NCBI RefSeq assembly: GCF_014652795.1
Contig: NZ_BMZM01000001.1
Location: forward strand, 992,001-1,056,000
Direction: 5' to 3'
DNA length: 64,000 nucleotides
Source: Kushneria pakistanensis
Lineage (GTDB): Bacteria; Pseudomonadota; Gammaproteobacteria; Pseudomonadales; Halomonadaceae
A program made the position numbers and the translations under genes. Of the stretch, positions 44,307 through 55,260 are shown piece after piece. How positions within the stretch are numbered: the first letter of the stretch is position 1; every line of letters begins with the position of its first letter. The notes below the pieces were generated by a model, which was given only the letters and a program-made list of their open reading frames with translations, had not been told where the DNA came from and did not search any database.

Positions 44307-45821
44307 TCAGGCCTTGATCGGGTCCGCTGATATCGGAATATCTTCCGACAGTGGCCAGCGGGACCAGTCGATGGCCGCCTCGACGTGGTCGGCCAGCCGG
44401 TCGATCTCGGCCATGCGGTGGGCGTCGTAATCAAACGGGGCCGGGGCGGCCAGCCCCGCCCATTCCAAGAGCACGTTCAGCGTGGCCGGGTGGTCGAACA
44501 CCCCGTGCAGGTAGGTGCCCAGAATCCGGCCATCCTCGGAAAGCGCACCGTCCCGTCGGCCATCATCGAGCGCAAACACGCCGTGTTCGAGCCCCTCACC
44601 GAGGCTTTCCCCCACGTGAATTTCATACCCGGTGACAGGCGCGCGCGTGTCACCGAGCAGACAGTGCCCGGTGACACGGTGCAATTGCTTGGTGGCCTTG
44701 AGCGTCGTGGCCAGATCCAGCCAGCCCAGTCCCGCACTCTCACCGGCTGGGCCTTCCACGCCCTCCGGGTCCTCGATGCGCGTACCCAGCATCTGGTAGC
44801 CGCCGCAAATCCCGATCACTCGACCACCGTAGCGCAGATGGCGCGCCAGCACCGCTGACCAGCCGCGCTCATAAAGCCAGTCCAGATCGGCGCGCACGTG
44901 CTTGCTGCCGGGCAGAATAATCAGATCTGCCGCACCAAGCTCTTTCGGGTCACGCACAAAGCGTACGTTGACCTGCGGATGCAGGCGCACGGCATCAAAA
45001 TCGGTGTGGTTGCTAATGCGCGGCAACAGAATCACCGCAATATTGAGCCCGCCCGCTGCGCCGGTACTGTCACCAGCACGGGACAGCCCATCCTCGGCTT
45101 CCAGGTGAAGATCCTCAAGCCAGGGCACCACGGCCAGCACCGGTTTGCCGGTGCGTGCCTCGAGCCACTCGAGTCCGGGCTTGAGCAGATTAATATCACC
45201 GCGAAAGCGGTTAATGACCAGCCCCACGATTCGTTCGCGCTCCGAGGCGCTGATGATGTCCAGCGTGCCGACCAGATGGGCAAAGACGCCGCCGCGGTCG
45301 ATATCGGCTACCAGAATGACCGGACAGTCCACGGCCTCGGCAAAGCCCATGTTGGCCAGATCATGGGCGCGCAGATTGATTTCGGCGGCGCTGCCGGCAC
45401 CTTCGACCACGACCCGGTCATAACGGTTGCTGAGCCGGTCATGGGCGGCCACGACCTGCTCCAGCAGTTGAGGTTTATAGGCATAGTACTCGGCGGCCTT
45501 CATGTGGCCGATGGCATGCCCCGCCACGATGACCTGAGAGCCCTGATCACAGGTGGGCTTGAGCAGCACCGGGTTGAAATCCACATGGGCCTCCACCTCG
45601 GCAGCCATGGCCTGCACGGCCTGGGCCCTGCCGATCTCGCCGCCATCGACCGTCACGGCGCTGTTGAGCGCCATGTTCTGTGGCTTGAACGGGGCGACCT
45701 TCAGCCCGCGGCGCGTCAGAATGCGGCAGATGGCGGTGACCAGGGCGCTCTTGCCGGCATCCGAAGTGGTGCCCTGTACCATCAGGGTGCGGGACGCCCG
45801 AAAATGATTGGGTCGGCTCAC
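44307..45821 (-). CDS. cobQ: Cobyric acid synthase
   Basis: Amidates carboxyls b, d, e and g of adenosylcobyrinic a,c-diamide with glutamine and ATP. The 504-residue protein has the N-terminal dethiobiotin-synthetase-like nucleotide site [33 protein letters not shown], and the class I-like glutaminase half with the Cys nucleophile in [10 protein letters not shown] and a GxYLHGVF His. The GTG start at 45821 overlaps the cobN stop by GTGA and has GGAGGAG upstream. It is the last gene of the riboswitch-controlled operon. Confidence 0.96.
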   Translation of the reverse strand: MSRPNHFRASRTLMVQGTTSDAGKSALVTAICRILTRRGLKVAPFKPQNMALNSAVTVDGGEIGRAQAVQAMAAEVEAHVDFNPVLLKPTCDQGSQVIVAGHAIGHMKAAEYYAYKPQLLEQVVAAHDRLSNRYDRVVVEGAGSAAEINLRAHDLANMGFAEAVDCPVILVADIDRGGVFAHLVGTLDIISASERERIVGLVINRFRGDINLLKPGLEWLEARTGKPVLAVVPWLEDLHLEAEDGLSRAGDSTGAAGGLNIAVILLPRISNHTDFDAVRLHPQVNVRFVRDPKELGAADLIILPGSKHVRADLDWLYERGWSAVLARHLRYGGRVIGICGGYQMLGTRIEDPEGVEGPAGESAGLGWLDLATTLKATKQLHRVTGHCLLGDTRAPVTGYEIHVGESLGEGLEHGVFALDDGRRDGALSEDGRILGTYLHGVFDHPATLNVLLEWAGLAAPAPFDYDAHRMAEIDRLADHVEAAIDWSRWPLSEDIPISADPIKA

Positions 45822-48800
45822 GAGGCGCGCTCCTCCTGCTCGTCAATGGCCAGCAGCAGATCACGCAGGCACTCCTGATATTGCCCGGGGGATTGCCACA
45901 ATCCTCTGGAGATGGCGTTCATTAATGTCTCCCCCATGTCCTTGAGCGCCTGTGGGTTGTGATCGTTCAAAAAACGCTGGTTGTCGGCATCCAGTACCAG
46001 CGCATCGGTAATCTGCTCGTACTGATAGTCGCTGACCAGCGCCGTAGTGGCATCCCAGGCAAAGAGATAGTCGACGCTTGCCGCCATCTCGAAGGCACCC
46101 TTGTAGCCGTGGCGCTGCATGGCGCTGATCCATTTCGGGTTGGTCACACGCGAGCGCATGACCCGGTTGAGCTCTTCCTTCAACGTGCGCATGCGCGGGC
46201 TTGCCGGGTTGGCATGATCACCGAAATAGAGCGCCGGTGTAGCGCCCTGCTGGCGGGCCGCGACGTTCATGCCGCCCTGAAACTGGCTGTAGTCGCCGGA
46301 ATCGAGCAGGTCATGCTCGCGGTTGTCCTGGTTCTGGACGATGCCTTCAAGCGTTGCAAGCCGTTTCTGGAAGGCTTCCATCGCCGGTTCTCCCTCGATG
46401 CCCTTGCCGTAGGCGTAACCGCCCCAGTTGACATAGGCACGCGCCAGATCCGCTTCCTCCTGCCAATGGCCATTGTCCAGAAGCTTCTGAACGCCGGCGC
46501 CAAAGGTGCCCGGGCGCGCGCCGAAAATGCGAAAGCCGGCCTGACGGCGCGCCGTGGCTTCATCGACGCCTTCCGCCAGCAGCACCTCGCGCCGGGCCTC
46601 GACGTTGGCGGCGATGGTGTTGCCGTTGCCGGGCTCGTTGAGCTCAACGAGTTTTTGCACCGCGCTGTCATAGAGCGCAATCAGTCCGGGGAAGGCGTCG
46701 CGGAAAAAGCCGGACACTCGCAGGGTGACATCCACCCGCGGGCGGCCCAGCAGAAAGCCGGGAATGATTTCAAAATCGATCACCCGCTGAGAACCCGAGG
46801 CCCAGATCGGGCGCACCCCCATCAGCGCAAAGGCCTGGGCGATGTCATCACCGCCGGTGCGCATGGTGGCCGTACCCCACACCGAGAGCCCGAGGCTGGT
46901 GGGGTAATCGCCGTGTTCCTGCAGGTGGCGCATGATCAGCGCATCAGCCGATTTCTGCCCCAGCGCCCAGGCGGTTTTTGTCGGCATGGCGCGACTATCG
47001 ACGCTGTAGAAATTGCGCCCGGTGGGCAGCGTGTCCAGTCGGCCACGGCTGGGCGCGCCGCTAGCGCCCGGCGGCACGAATTTGCCCGAAAGACCGTCCA
47101 GCAGCGCCGAAAGCTCATTCTCCACGCTCTGATACAGCAGCGGCAGGAGCGTATCCTTCATGAAACCGATCACGGCATGCGTCTGCGGCCAGTCATGCTT
47201 TAGGAGTGAAGGAGCATCAGGAGACAGAACGTACTGCTCGATCAGCTGCGCGCCGAGCAACTCCAGGCGCTCGCGGGTATGGGCTGAACTGCGCCAGCTA
47301 ACTGCCTCCAGGCTGGCCAGCCTGTCCGGCCATGGCCCCTGCCAGAGCCAGGCCTCAAGCGCGAGCGGATCAAACTCGTCGTGTATCTCGAAAAGCCCCA
47401 GGTCCGTGGCCATCGCGTTTAGCAGGCTCTGCTCATGGGGCTGGCTGCCGCGCGACAGGCGGACCAGCGCCATCAGGGTGTCGCGCAGCGAGGCGTGTTC
47501 CGGCAGCTCGCCCAGCACGTGCAGGCCGTCACGAATCTGGGCCTCCTTGATGTCACAGAGGTAGTTGTCCAGCGCGTCCAGCAGGGTCTGATCATCTTCG
47601 AGCGCCTCCTCGATGATTGGGCGCGAACCGCTACCGGCCGACGGCGACAGACTCAACTCCTCGAGCACATGGGTGTTGCGCACCCGCTCGATGATCGCCT
47701 CGCGCAGGAACCGCTCGCGGCGCTGATCAAGCCCGAGCGCCTGGTAGTACTCATCGGTGAGTCGCTCGAGCTCGGCGAGATCATCATGGATACCGGCCCG
47801 GGTCATGGGTGGCATCAGATGATCGATGATCACGGCCTGGGTGCGGCGCTTGGCCTGGGCGCCTTCACCAGGGTCGTTGACGATAAACGGGTAAAGATGG
47901 GGCATGGGGCCGAGCACGATATCCGGCCAGCAGGTGTCTGACAGCGCCGTGCCCTTGCCGGGCAGCCATTCGAGATTGCCATGCTTGCCCACGTGAACGA
48001 AGGCATCCACCTCATAGACATGACGCAGCCAGAAATAGAACGCCAGATAGCCGTGGGTGGGGGGCAGGTCCGGGTCGTGATAGGCCGCATTCTGGTCGAT
48101 ATCAAACCCGCGCGCCGGCTGCACGCCGACAAAGGTCTCGCCCAGCCGCATACCGGCAATCATCAAACGCCCCTGGCGATACAGGGGATCATCTGCCGGC
48201 TGACCCCAGCGCTCAAGCACAGACTGCTGGCAAGCCTGCGGCAGCTGTGCGAAGTGCTGCTCGTAGTCGGCCAGCGCCAGGCTCTGTGCGGCAGGCCGGG
48301 TCTCCAGATGCGCCGCATCGTTGGTGACGGTTTGCGTCAGCCACTCGATCAGCGCTGTCGGGTCATGGGGCAGGGCCTGGGTGACCGGGTAGCCCGCTTC
48401 GCGCAATTGAAGAAGAATGTTGAGCGTCGAGGCCGGCGTATCGAGCCCCACGCCGTTGCCGATGCGGGCATCGCTTGAAGGGTAGTTGGCCAGCACCAGC
48501 GCCACACGCTTGTCACCATTTTGCTTTTCAGCAAGTGTGACCCAGCGTCGTGCCAGCTCGGTCACGAATCGGGCGCGCTCCTCGTGAAGCGCGTGAATCA
48601 CGATATCGTGCTGACAGCGCGTGGAGTGATAGTGCGCCGACTTGAAGGCAATCGGTCGGGTGATGATGCGCCCGTCCAGCTCCGGCAGGGCCACCTGCAT
48701 GGCAATGTCACGTGGCCGAAGCCCCATGGGCTGGGTCTGCCAGTCCTCAAGCGTCGTACCCACCATGATTAGCTGCAGAATGGGAATATGGCGCGTCCAG

Positions 48801-49699
48801 GGGTGTTGATAGCCTGTCTGTGTGGCATCAGCGCTGGCGGCCAGGGCAAAGCCGGTGGTATTGAGCATGATGGCGGCATTACTCTGCTCGATGAGCTCAT
48901 CCAGGGTGTCCAGGCACAGACGCTCCTTGAGTGAGGCCACGGCCACCGGCAAGACGTTGAAACCACCGGCTTCGAGAATGCTGATCAGCCCATCGAAGAC
49001 GCTGGTATTGCCCTGCTGGAGATGGCTTCGATAGAACACCAGTGCTGCCGCCGGGCGTTCGGGCTGCCAGCGCGCCTGCCACTCAAACAGCGTGACCTGT
49101 GAGAATGGCGCCTGTGCCTCTTTCGGCGGCGCATGCAGGACGACCCGAGGCAGGGGGCGGGGCTCGCGCCAGGCCCTGGGACGATTCAGGAAGCGATCAT
49201 CGAGCCAGTCGAGCAGGGCGCGGATATTGTCCGGGCCGCCTTCACGCAGATAGCGCCACACCCGATGGGCGTCCTGATAACTCACCGTACCGGCGCCCAG
49301 CAGGCTTTCATCCTCGACGTCCTCGCCCGGCACCACAATCAGCGTGCGACCGCTGCGTTGTGCCCACTCCTTGAGCTGTTCAAGGCCATAATCCCAGTAG
49401 GAGGCGCCGCCCAGCAGCGACAGCACCACCACCCGGGCACCCTCGGGCGCCTCATCGACGCGGCTATCAAGCACCCGGTCACGATAGAGATCAAACGCCG
49501 CCGGCTTTAACAGGTTCATCCAGTTGGCCAGACGAACGCTGGTCTCGCGCTCATGCTCATCGGCTTCGATGACGGTTGCCAACAGCGCGAGTGCGCTGTC
49601 GGCGGCCGACAGGATCACCAGTTCGGCGGGCGACTGGCCAAGATCCACAATGCCGTTGTCATCGCTGAACCCGCCGGGCTGGGCGGCGAAAAGGTGCAT
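45818..49699 (-). CDS. cobN: Cobaltochelatase, CobN subunit
   Basis: Large subunit of the ATP-dependent, late-insertion (aerobic pathway) cobalt chelatase acting on hydrogenobyrinic a,c-diamide. At 1293 residues it is of normal CobN/BchH-family length, with [22 protein letters not shown]-type sequences, [41 protein letters not shown] and the C-terminal [36 protein letters not shown] at 49699 with GGAG upstream. Partner subunits appear to be the single AAA+/VWA protein encoded upstream in the operon rather than separate CobS and CobT chelatase proteins. Confidence 0.96.
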   Translation of the reverse strand: MHLFAAQPGGFSDDNGIVDLGQSPAELVILSAADSALALLATVIEADEHERETSVRLANWMNLLKPAAFDLYRDRVLDSRVDEAPEGARVVVLSLLGGASYWDYGLEQLKEWAQRSGRTLIVVPGEDVEDESLLGAGTVSYQDAHRVWRYLREGGPDNIRALLDWLDDRFLNRPRAWREPRPLPRVVLHAPPKEAQAPFSQVTLFEWQARWQPERPAAALVFYRSHLQQGNTSVFDGLISILEAGGFNVLPVAVASLKERLCLDTLDELIEQSNAAIMLNTTGFALAASADATQTGYQHPWTRHIPILQLIMVGTTLEDWQTQPMGLRPRDIAMQVALPELDGRIITRPIAFKSAHYHSTRCQHDIVIHALHEERARFVTELARRWVTLAEKQNGDKRVALVLANYPSSDARIGNGVGLDTPASTLNILLQLREAGYPVTQALPHDPTALIEWLTQTVTNDAAHLETRPAAQSLALADYEQHFAQLPQACQQSVLERWGQPADDPLYRQGRLMIAGMRLGETFVGVQPARGFDIDQNAAYHDPDLPPTHGYLAFYFWLRHVYEVDAFVHVGKHGNLEWLPGKGTALSDTCWPDIVLGPMPHLYPFIVNDPGEGAQAKRRTQAVIIDHLMPPMTRAGIHDDLAELERLTDEYYQALGLDQRRERFLREAIIERVRNTHVLEELSLSPSAGSGSRPIIEEALEDDQTLLDALDNYLCDIKEAQIRDGLHVLGELPEHASLRDTLMALVRLSRGSQPHEQSLLNAMATDLGLFEIHDEFDPLALEAWLWQGPWPDRLASLEAVSWRSSAHTRERLELLGAQLIEQYVLSPDAPSLLKHDWPQTHAVIGFMKDTLLPLLYQSVENELSALLDGLSGKFVPPGASGAPSRGRLDTLPTGRNFYSVDSRAMPTKTAWALGQKSADALIMRHLQEHGDYPTSLGLSVWGTATMRTGGDDIAQAFALMGVRPIWASGSQRVIDFEIIPGFLLGRPRVDVTLRVSGFFRDAFPGLIALYDSAVQKLVELNEPGNGNTIAANVEARREVLLAEGVDEATARRQAGFRIFGARPGTFGAGVQKLLDNGHWQEEADLARAYVNWGGYAYGKGIEGEPAMEAFQKRLATLEGIVQNQDNREHDLLDSGDYSQFQGGMNVAARQQGATPALYFGDHANPASPRMRTLKEELNRVMRSRVTNPKWISAMQRHGYKGAFEMAASVDYLFAWDATTALVSDYQYEQITDALVLDADNQRFLNDHNPQALKDMGETLMNAISRGLWQSPGQYQECLRDLLLAIDEQEERAS

Positions 49700-49736
49700 G
49701 CGTCACACTCCGCGGTAAGGCTTTCGGATTCGGAAC

Positions 49737-50843
49737 TCAGCTGATGCGTTCGTGGTGCTCGGCCTCGGCCAGCATGCTCTGGAGTCGGTCACGATCCAGC
49801 GCCTTGCCAATCACCACCAGCCGGGTCTGACGCGTTTCGTCGCTGCGCCAGGGGCGGTCAAAGTGATGGGTAAGGCGATTGCCCACGGCGTGCAGTACCT
49901 GGCGCATGGGCTTGCCGACATCAACGAACCCCTTGACGCGATAGATGGTCTGCTCGGCCAGCGCCTGCTCCAGCGCCGGAATCAGCGTCGCGCTGTCCAC
50001 GCTGCCCAGCGTGATCACGCAGGAATCGAAGTCGTCATGCGCATGGTGGTGATCGCGCCCGTGGGCATGATGGTCATCATGGTGGGTATGGATGTCGTCT
50101 GCCCGAGCTTCGGAGGCCAGCTGCATGCCCATGACTGCAGCGACATCCACTTCGCCGTGGGTGGCCCAGAGCGTCTTGACCCGTTCGGGCAGCTCGCCGC
50201 GCAGCTGCTGTTCGAGTACCCGGCGCGCCTCATCGTCCAGTGCATCGCCCTTGCTGATGATCACCAGATCCGCCGAGGCGAGCTGATCATCGAGCAGCTC
50301 CTGCAGGCTGGGGTCGTGATCCAGGCTCTCGTCAGCCTGACGCTGCGCTTCGATGCGCGCGTGATCATAGGCCACACGACCGGCAGCCAGCGCCGGGCCG
50401 TCGACGACCGTGATGACGCTGTCGACGGTGCAGAACTGCTTGATGTCCGGCCAGTTGAAGGCCTGCACCAGCGGCTTGGGCAACGCCAGTCCCGAGGTTT
50501 CGATCAGGATGTGATCGATCTGATCGCGCCGCTCGACCAGCTTCTGCATCACCGGCAAAAACTCTTCCTCCACGGTGCAGCAAATACAGCCGTTGGCGAG
50601 CTCGAAGACGCCCTGTTCGCGCTCGACGGCGTCTTCCTCGCAGCCCTCGATCTGGCAGCTGCGTACCAGCTCGGCATCAACATCCAGCTCGCCGAATTCA
50701 TTGACGATCACGGCGATGCGCTTGCCGCCGGCATTGCGCAGCAGGTGCGAGAGCAGGGTGGTCTTGCCGCTGCCGAGAAAGCCGGTCACCACGGTGGCGG
50801 GAATCTTGTGTAGCTCGGGACGGGAAGTCTCAATGGATGTCAT
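49737..50843 (-). CDS. cobW: CobW-family GTPase / metal chaperone
   Basis: A G3E-family GTPase; in this operon it is the likely cobalt delivery factor for CobN. The 368-residue protein has Walker A GFLGSGKTTLL, the metal site GCICC in ELANGCICCTVEEEFLP, the ETSGLALP switch, SKGD for guanine recognition, and a His/Asp-rich tract (HTHHDDHHAHGRDHHHAHDD) near residue 270 that should bind metal. I choose ATG 50843 because AGGAG lies six bases upstream; ATG 50861 is in frame but lacks a site. It lies between cobE and cobN. Confidence 0.93.
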   Translation of the reverse strand: MTSIETSRPELHKIPATVVTGFLGSGKTTLLSHLLRNAGGKRIAVIVNEFGELDVDAELVRSCQIEGCEEDAVEREQGVFELANGCICCTVEEEFLPVMQKLVERRDQIDHILIETSGLALPKPLVQAFNWPDIKQFCTVDSVITVVDGPALAAGRVAYDHARIEAQRQADESLDHDPSLQELLDDQLASADLVIISKGDALDDEARRVLEQQLRGELPERVKTLWATHGEVDVAAVMGMQLASEARADDIHTHHDDHHAHGRDHHHAHDDFDSCVITLGSVDSATLIPALEQALAEQTIYRVKGFVDVGKPMRQVLHAVGNRLTHHFDRPWRSDETRQTRLVVIGKALDRDRLQSMLAEAEHHERIS

Positions 50844-50866
50844 GACGTTCTCCTGACTCATGGAAA

Positions 50867-51319
50867 TTATTCGGCAGTGGGCGCCGTGGCGACCGGTACG
50901 GCCAGCGCGCAGGTGGCGCGGGCACACTGCTGGCGGCTGACGAGCAGTCGGGCAGGCGCGCCGGTATGCCGGCGAATGGCGGCCAGCGCGGCGGCCTCGG
51001 CCACCCCCGGCACGCCATGAACGCGACGGACGGTGTCGCTGACATGGCTCATGTCGGGTTCGCTCTCTCTAAGTGCTTCTGCCGGTAGCGCCATCAACGG
51101 GGTGTGCCACTCTGCAGCCAGTGACGCGATGGCAGCCTCACTCTGGCGGCCCCCCAGCGTCGCCACCAGCGTGATCTGGTCCGGTCGCAGCCCGGCCAGT
51201 GCCAGGGTTGTCATGGCAAGCCGCCTGAGCGCCTCCGGCGGGCAGTCTCGCCGGCAGCCCACGCCCAGCGCGATCGGTGGCCAGTCGGCCTCATTCGGCA
51301 GGCTGGTGTTGATCAGCAT
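50867..51319 (-). CDS. cobE: Cobalamin biosynthesis protein CobE (CbiG C-terminal family)
   Basis: The 150-residue protein matches the CobE/CbiG-C pattern: GVGCRRDCPPEALRRL at the start, a middle LVATLGGRQSEAAIASLAAEWHTPL, and RRVHGVPGVAEAAALAAIRR with a C-terminal Cys-Ala-rich strand. CobE is linked to corrin-ring contraction steps of the aerobic pathway, but its exact reaction is not settled. Its ATG at 51319 overlaps the cobB end by 29 bases, and cobW begins 23 bases after its stop. Confidence 0.87.
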   Translation of the reverse strand: MLINTSLPNEADWPPIALGVGCRRDCPPEALRRLAMTTLALAGLRPDQITLVATLGGRQSEAAIASLAAEWHTPLMALPAEALRESEPDMSHVSDTVRRVHGVPGVAEAAALAAIRRHTGAPARLLVSRQQCARATCALAVPVATAPTAE

Positions 51320-52670
51320 CTTTCGACGCCCGTGCTGTTTCTTTTCCGCCCACTTTTTGTCTACCCAGCAGTGCCGCCACGGCGTCAGGATTGGAGGGGA
51401 AGAAAAGATGCAGATAGCTGGCGGTCAATTGCCCTCTACGAAAGATTGCCTCGCCCGGCGCCGGGTGACTGGCGCGCCGACCGTGCGCAATCGGTTCCAG
51501 GGTATCGTGGCTTCGCGAGTGGTGATGGGCATGGCCGCGAATCTCGCCTTCCGGCAGGAGCGCGCTCTGCATGCCCTGGCAGCCGCGTTTGGTGCGCATT
51601 TCTCCATGGCCGGGCAGCACGCCGGCCATGGGATGACAGATGCCGGCCTGGTCGGTCAGGGTCTGCTGCAGATAGAGCATGCCGCCGCACTCGGCCAGAA
51701 TGGGCAGGTCGCGGATATCGAACTGTCGGATGGCTTCGCACATGCTGTGGTTGGTGCCCAGCGCTGCGGCGTGCAGCTCCGGATAGCCGCCCGGCAGCCA
51801 CAAGGCATCGATACCTTCCGGCAGGGTCGCATCCGTCAGGGGCGAAAACCAGCAGAGCTCGGCGCCCATGGCTTCCAGCAGTCGGGTATTGGCGGCGTAG
51901 ATAAAGCTGAAGGCGGCGTCTCTTGCAACGCCGATACGTCTGCCTTCCAGTGCGCGGGGCGGCGTGTCGATATCCTGCGGCATGAACGCCACCGCTGGAG
52001 GCAACTCGGTCAGCGCCTGGCCTTCAAGCAGGTCGGCGGCAGCATCGAGTCGGGCGTCAAGGGACAGGTTGTCAGGGTCTTCCTGCTCGCCTGGCTGGAC
52101 CAGCCCCAGATGGCGTGAGGGCAGGGCAAGGCGCTCTTCTCTGGGCATGGCGGCCAGCAGTCGAACGTCGTCCGGCAGGCTGTCCTCGATCAGCTGCCGG
52201 TGTCGTTCGCTGCCCAGGGCATTGGCGATTAGCCCATGAAAGGTCATTTCCGGGCGGTAACGGGCCAGGCCAAGACCAATGGCGGCCACGGTCTGCGCCA
52301 TGCCGCGAGCGTTGATGACACAGGCTACCGGGATATCAAATGCCATCGCCAGATCGGCGCTCGAAGGCGTGCCGTCATACAGTCCCATCGCGCCTTCGAT
52401 CAGAATCAGATCCGCTTCAAGGGCGGCGCGATAGAGCTGTTCGCGGCAGAAGGCGTCACCGGACATCCAAAGGTCCAGCGGTTCGACCGGCGCACCTGAC
52501 GCCTGCGCCAGAATCTGCGGATCGAGATAGTCGGGTCCGGTCTTGAAGACCACCACACGGCGGCCCTGGCGGCGATGGTAGCGTGCCAGGGCGGCAGTCA
52601 CGGTGGTCTTGCCCTGGCCTGAGGCCATCGCGGAGAGAAAAAGCGCCGGGCAGTACGTGGTATCTGCCAT
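51291..52670 (-). CDS. cobB: Hydrogenobyrinate / cobyrinate a,c-diamide synthase
   Basis: Amidates the a and c side chains with glutamine and ATP. The 459-residue protein has the N-terminal SAMASGQGKTTVTAALARYHRR nucleotide site, IEGAMGLYDG, and the C-terminal glutaminase half with Cys in LAECGGMLYL. In the aerobic route its product is the CobN substrate, fitting the operon. The ATG overlaps the cobO stop (TGATG at 52672-52668). The cobE gene overlaps its 3' end. Confidence 0.95.
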   Translation of the reverse strand: MADTTYCPALFLSAMASGQGKTTVTAALARYHRRQGRRVVVFKTGPDYLDPQILAQASGAPVEPLDLWMSGDAFCREQLYRAALEADLILIEGAMGLYDGTPSSADLAMAFDIPVACVINARGMAQTVAAIGLGLARYRPEMTFHGLIANALGSERHRQLIEDSLPDDVRLLAAMPREERLALPSRHLGLVQPGEQEDPDNLSLDARLDAAADLLEGQALTELPPAVAFMPQDIDTPPRALEGRRIGVARDAAFSFIYAANTRLLEAMGAELCWFSPLTDATLPEGIDALWLPGGYPELHAAALGTNHSMCEAIRQFDIRDLPILAECGGMLYLQQTLTDQAGICHPMAGVLPGHGEMRTKRGCQGMQSALLPEGEIRGHAHHHSRSHDTLEPIAHGRRASHPAPGEAIFRRGQLTASYLHLFFPSNPDAVAALLGRQKVGGKETARASKDADQHQPAE

Positions 52671-53302
52671 CAGTATTCGATCCCCGCCTGTGCCTTGACG
52701 CCGAGCCGGAAGGCGTGACGCTCGTCCTGAATGACGCTGATGGTATCGGCAATTTCCTGAACCTCGCGCGCCATGGTCCGCCCGGTGATCATCACGTTCT
52801 GATGTGCCGGGCGTTCGCTGAGCGCTCGGGCGATTCGTTCGGCGTCGAGATAGCCGTACTTGATCATGTAGGAAAGCTCGTCAAAGAGCAGAAAGTGGTA
52901 CTGCGGATCACGAAGCAGCCGTTCTGCCAGGGTCCACGCCTCCTGTGCGGCCTGGCGTTCACGCGCCGGGTCGCGCACTTCCCAGCTGAAGCCGTGCCCC
53001 ATGACGTGAAAATCGACCCGCGGGTGTTCGTTGAAAAACAGATATTCACCGGTGGCGCGTCGGCCCTTGATGAACTGAATCACTGCACAGCGCTGACCAT
53101 GGCCCAGGGCGCGCGCCATGGTGCCAAAGGCCGAGCTGCTTTTGCCCTTGCCGTTGCCCTTGAGCACGATCAGCACCCCACGCTCCTGATCGGCCTGCGC
53201 AATACGCTCATCGACAATGCGCTTTTTGGTAGCCATGCGCTGCTGATAGCGCTCGGCCTCCTGATCGGTAGAGCTAACGTCGTCATCGTGATGCTGACTC
53301 AC
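52670..53302 (-). CDS. cobO: Cob(I)yrinic acid a,c-diamide adenosyltransferase (CobO/BtuR type)
   Basis: Transfers the 5'-deoxyadenosyl group from ATP to Co(I) corrinoids. The 210-residue protein has the CobA/CobO P-loop GNGKGKSSSAFG, then ALGHGQRCAVIQFIKG, LLFDELSYMIKYGYLD and NVMITGRTM. GTG start at 53302 overlaps the chelatase stop by GTGA with AGGAG upstream. It is the second gene of the riboswitch-controlled operon. Confidence 0.96.
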   Translation of the reverse strand: MSQHHDDDVSSTDQEAERYQQRMATKKRIVDERIAQADQERGVLIVLKGNGKGKSSSAFGTMARALGHGQRCAVIQFIKGRRATGEYLFFNEHPRVDFHVMGHGFSWEVRDPARERQAAQEAWTLAERLLRDPQYHFLLFDELSYMIKYGYLDAERIARALSERPAHQNVMITGRTMAREVQEIADTISVIQDERHAFRLGVKAQAGIEY

Positions 53303-55260
53303 GGGGTTCTCCTGGGCGGTGTCGCAGTATGGAAATGGGAGGGCGACGTGCTTGAGGGGTTGGTCATCAGGGCATCAAGGGAATGGCTGACGGCGCCCAA
53401 CGCTGTGGCCAGCTCCTGTGCCCGGCCCAGCGACTGCCCCGCGGGTTCGCAGTCCACGATATGGGTTTCACAGCCAAACGGCATGATCTCAAGATCATCG
53501 CGGCTGCGGGCATCGGTCAGTATCCAGAGGCTGGTGGTGACCCCGGGCTTTTGACGTTTGAGCTGCGTCAGGCGCTGGCGGGTGTGATCCAGCCCGCGCC
53601 GCAGGGGCGTGCCGCCACCCGGTTGCAGCCCTGCCAGCAGGGCGGCGACCGTGCGTGGGGCACGCCGCGGGGACAGGACTTCGGTAATATGATCACCGCC
53701 CAGCGTCAGCAGCATCAGCTGTTCACGGGCGAGATAGGTCTGCCGGGCAAGCCGCTCCACCAGCGCCATGGCTCTTTCGAGCTGCCGGGCACGTTGTTCA
53801 CCGTGACGGCTCATACTGGAACCGGAAATATCCAGCACGATGCAGGTAAGCCTCTCCGGGCGTCGTCGTTCGCGCTGGCGGACCAGTGCCTGCGGTGAGT
53901 CGGGTATTGGATGTCCGGGAGCGCTTGCCGCTCGGCGCAGGCTTCCGGACCAGTCGATGCGCTGGCGGCCAAGCGCTTGCCGTCCTTTCAACGAGGCCGG
54001 TACCTGCCGGTGGTCTACCTGTCCTTGAACAGACGGGAGCTGAATGAACCCGCTGGCGGCACTGTCCAGAACAGGCGATGTTGGCCGAGCCGGCAGGCTG
54101 CCCCAGTCACCATTGCCCGGATCATCCTGGTCCTGTCCGGGGTCATGATGCTCATCAGGGTGGGCTGAAGGCAGTTGCTGTGGCGGGTCGATCCCGGGCC
54201 GGGTGTTTGAGGCATCATGGTCTGGGGCGAGGTCCGGACGTTTTGGCGCATTGGGTGGAGAGCCACGTCCCTGATAGCGTCCCTGTAACTGGTCGGATGC
54301 CTGATTATTTCCAGGGTCGTCGTTTGAGCCTTCGCTGGAGCTGCCGCCCCCGTTATTACCGGCACTGCCGTCTTCGGAGATGTCATCCTGCATCCATTCC
54401 GGGGCCCGGTGCGCCATGACCAGTGGGGCCAGCGCCTCGATGTCCTCGAGCGCTACAGTGTCTCGGTTCTGCCAGGCGGCATGGGCCAGCGCGCCACGGC
54501 GCCAGGCCAGGTCGGCGCGAACGCCTTCAACGCCGGCCTCAACGCAGCGCATGGCAATGGTGCGAGCCAGCTCGGGGGGCAGGGTGACCGTTGCGAGTCG
54601 TTCACGAGCAGCCTGCAGTCGATCGCTCAACTGCGACTGCTCATTTTGCCAGGCGGCCATGAAGGCTTCGGGATCATGATCGAAGGCCAATCGGCGCTCG
54701 ACAATCTGCAGGCGCTGCTCGATATCCGGTGCCGGATGATCCAGTACGGCAAGGCCGAAGCGGTCCAGCAATTGCGGGCGCAGTTCGCCCTCATCAGGGT
54801 TCATGGTCCCAATGAGCAGGAAATCCGCGGGATGCTGATGGCTGATACCGTCGCGCTCGATGTGATTGATACCGCTGGCGGCCACATCAAGCAGCAGATC
54901 CACCAGCGCATCGGGCAGCAGATTGATCTCATCGATATACAGCACGCCTTCATGGGCGCGCGCCAGCAACCCGGGCTGAAAGGCCACTTCCCGATCACCC
55001 AGTGCCCGCCCCAGGTCCAGCGTACCGGTCAGCTGCGCTTCATCGGCGCCCAGCGGCAGGGTTACCAGGCGTGATCCTTGAGAGGGCATCAGCTCTGCAA
55101 GGCTGCGCGCCAGCGTCGATTTGGCCGTGCCTCGTGGGCCACTGACCAGCACACCACCCAGTCGGGGATCCAGCGCGGCCAGCATCAGCGCAAGTTTGAG
55201 GCGCTCGTGGCCGGTCACGGCAGAAAAGGGAAAAATGGGGCGTGTGGCGCTGCTGCTCAT
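53299..55260 (-). CDS. Chelatase ATPase, ChlI/ChlD-type fusion (AAA+ and VWA domains)
   Basis: The 653-residue protein joins an AAA+ motor (Walker A GPRGTAKSTLA, VLYIDEINLLPD Walker B, LLDRFGLAV) with a central Asn/Gly/Pro/Asp-rich low-complexity linker at about 325-430 and a VWA integrin-like domain with a MIDAS motif (VLDISGSSMS, then TLGGDHITEVL and GGTPLRRGLD). This is the architecture of the Mg-chelatase-like partner that drives CobN in many bacteria lacking CobST. ATG at 55260 behind GGAGG; a GTG at 55305, also with GGAGG, could add 15 residues. First gene after the cobalamin riboswitch. Confidence 0.9.
   Translation of the reverse strand: MSSSATRPIFPFSAVTGHERLKLALMLAALDPRLGGVLVSGPRGTAKSTLARSLAELMPSQGSRLVTLPLGADEAQLTGTLDLGRALGDREVAFQPGLLARAHEGVLYIDEINLLPDALVDLLLDVAASGINHIERDGISHQHPADFLLIGTMNPDEGELRPQLLDRFGLAVLDHPAPDIEQRLQIVERRLAFDHDPEAFMAAWQNEQSQLSDRLQAARERLATVTLPPELARTIAMRCVEAGVEGVRADLAWRRGALAHAAWQNRDTVALEDIEALAPLVMAHRAPEWMQDDISEDGSAGNNGGGSSSEGSNDDPGNNQASDQLQGRYQGRGSPPNAPKRPDLAPDHDASNTRPGIDPPQQLPSAHPDEHHDPGQDQDDPGNGDWGSLPARPTSPVLDSAASGFIQLPSVQGQVDHRQVPASLKGRQALGRQRIDWSGSLRRAASAPGHPIPDSPQALVRQRERRRPERLTCIVLDISGSSMSRHGEQRARQLERAMALVERLARQTYLAREQLMLLTLGGDHITEVLSPRRAPRTVAALLAGLQPGGGTPLRRGLDHTRQRLTQLKRQKPGVTTSLWILTDARSRDDLEIMPFGCETHIVDCEPAGQSLGRAQELATALGAVSHSLDALMTNPSSTSPSHFHTATPPRRTP

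Noticed and set aside
45959-47203. 414-codon plus-strand open frame opposite cobN
   Set aside because: Shadow of the high-GC cobN frame: no ribosome site, low-complexity composition and no domain; cobN is unambiguous.
49752-50813. 353-codon plus-strand frame opposite cobW
   Set aside because: Complementary-frame artefact rich in Gln/His/Ala from cobW codons; no signal or family.
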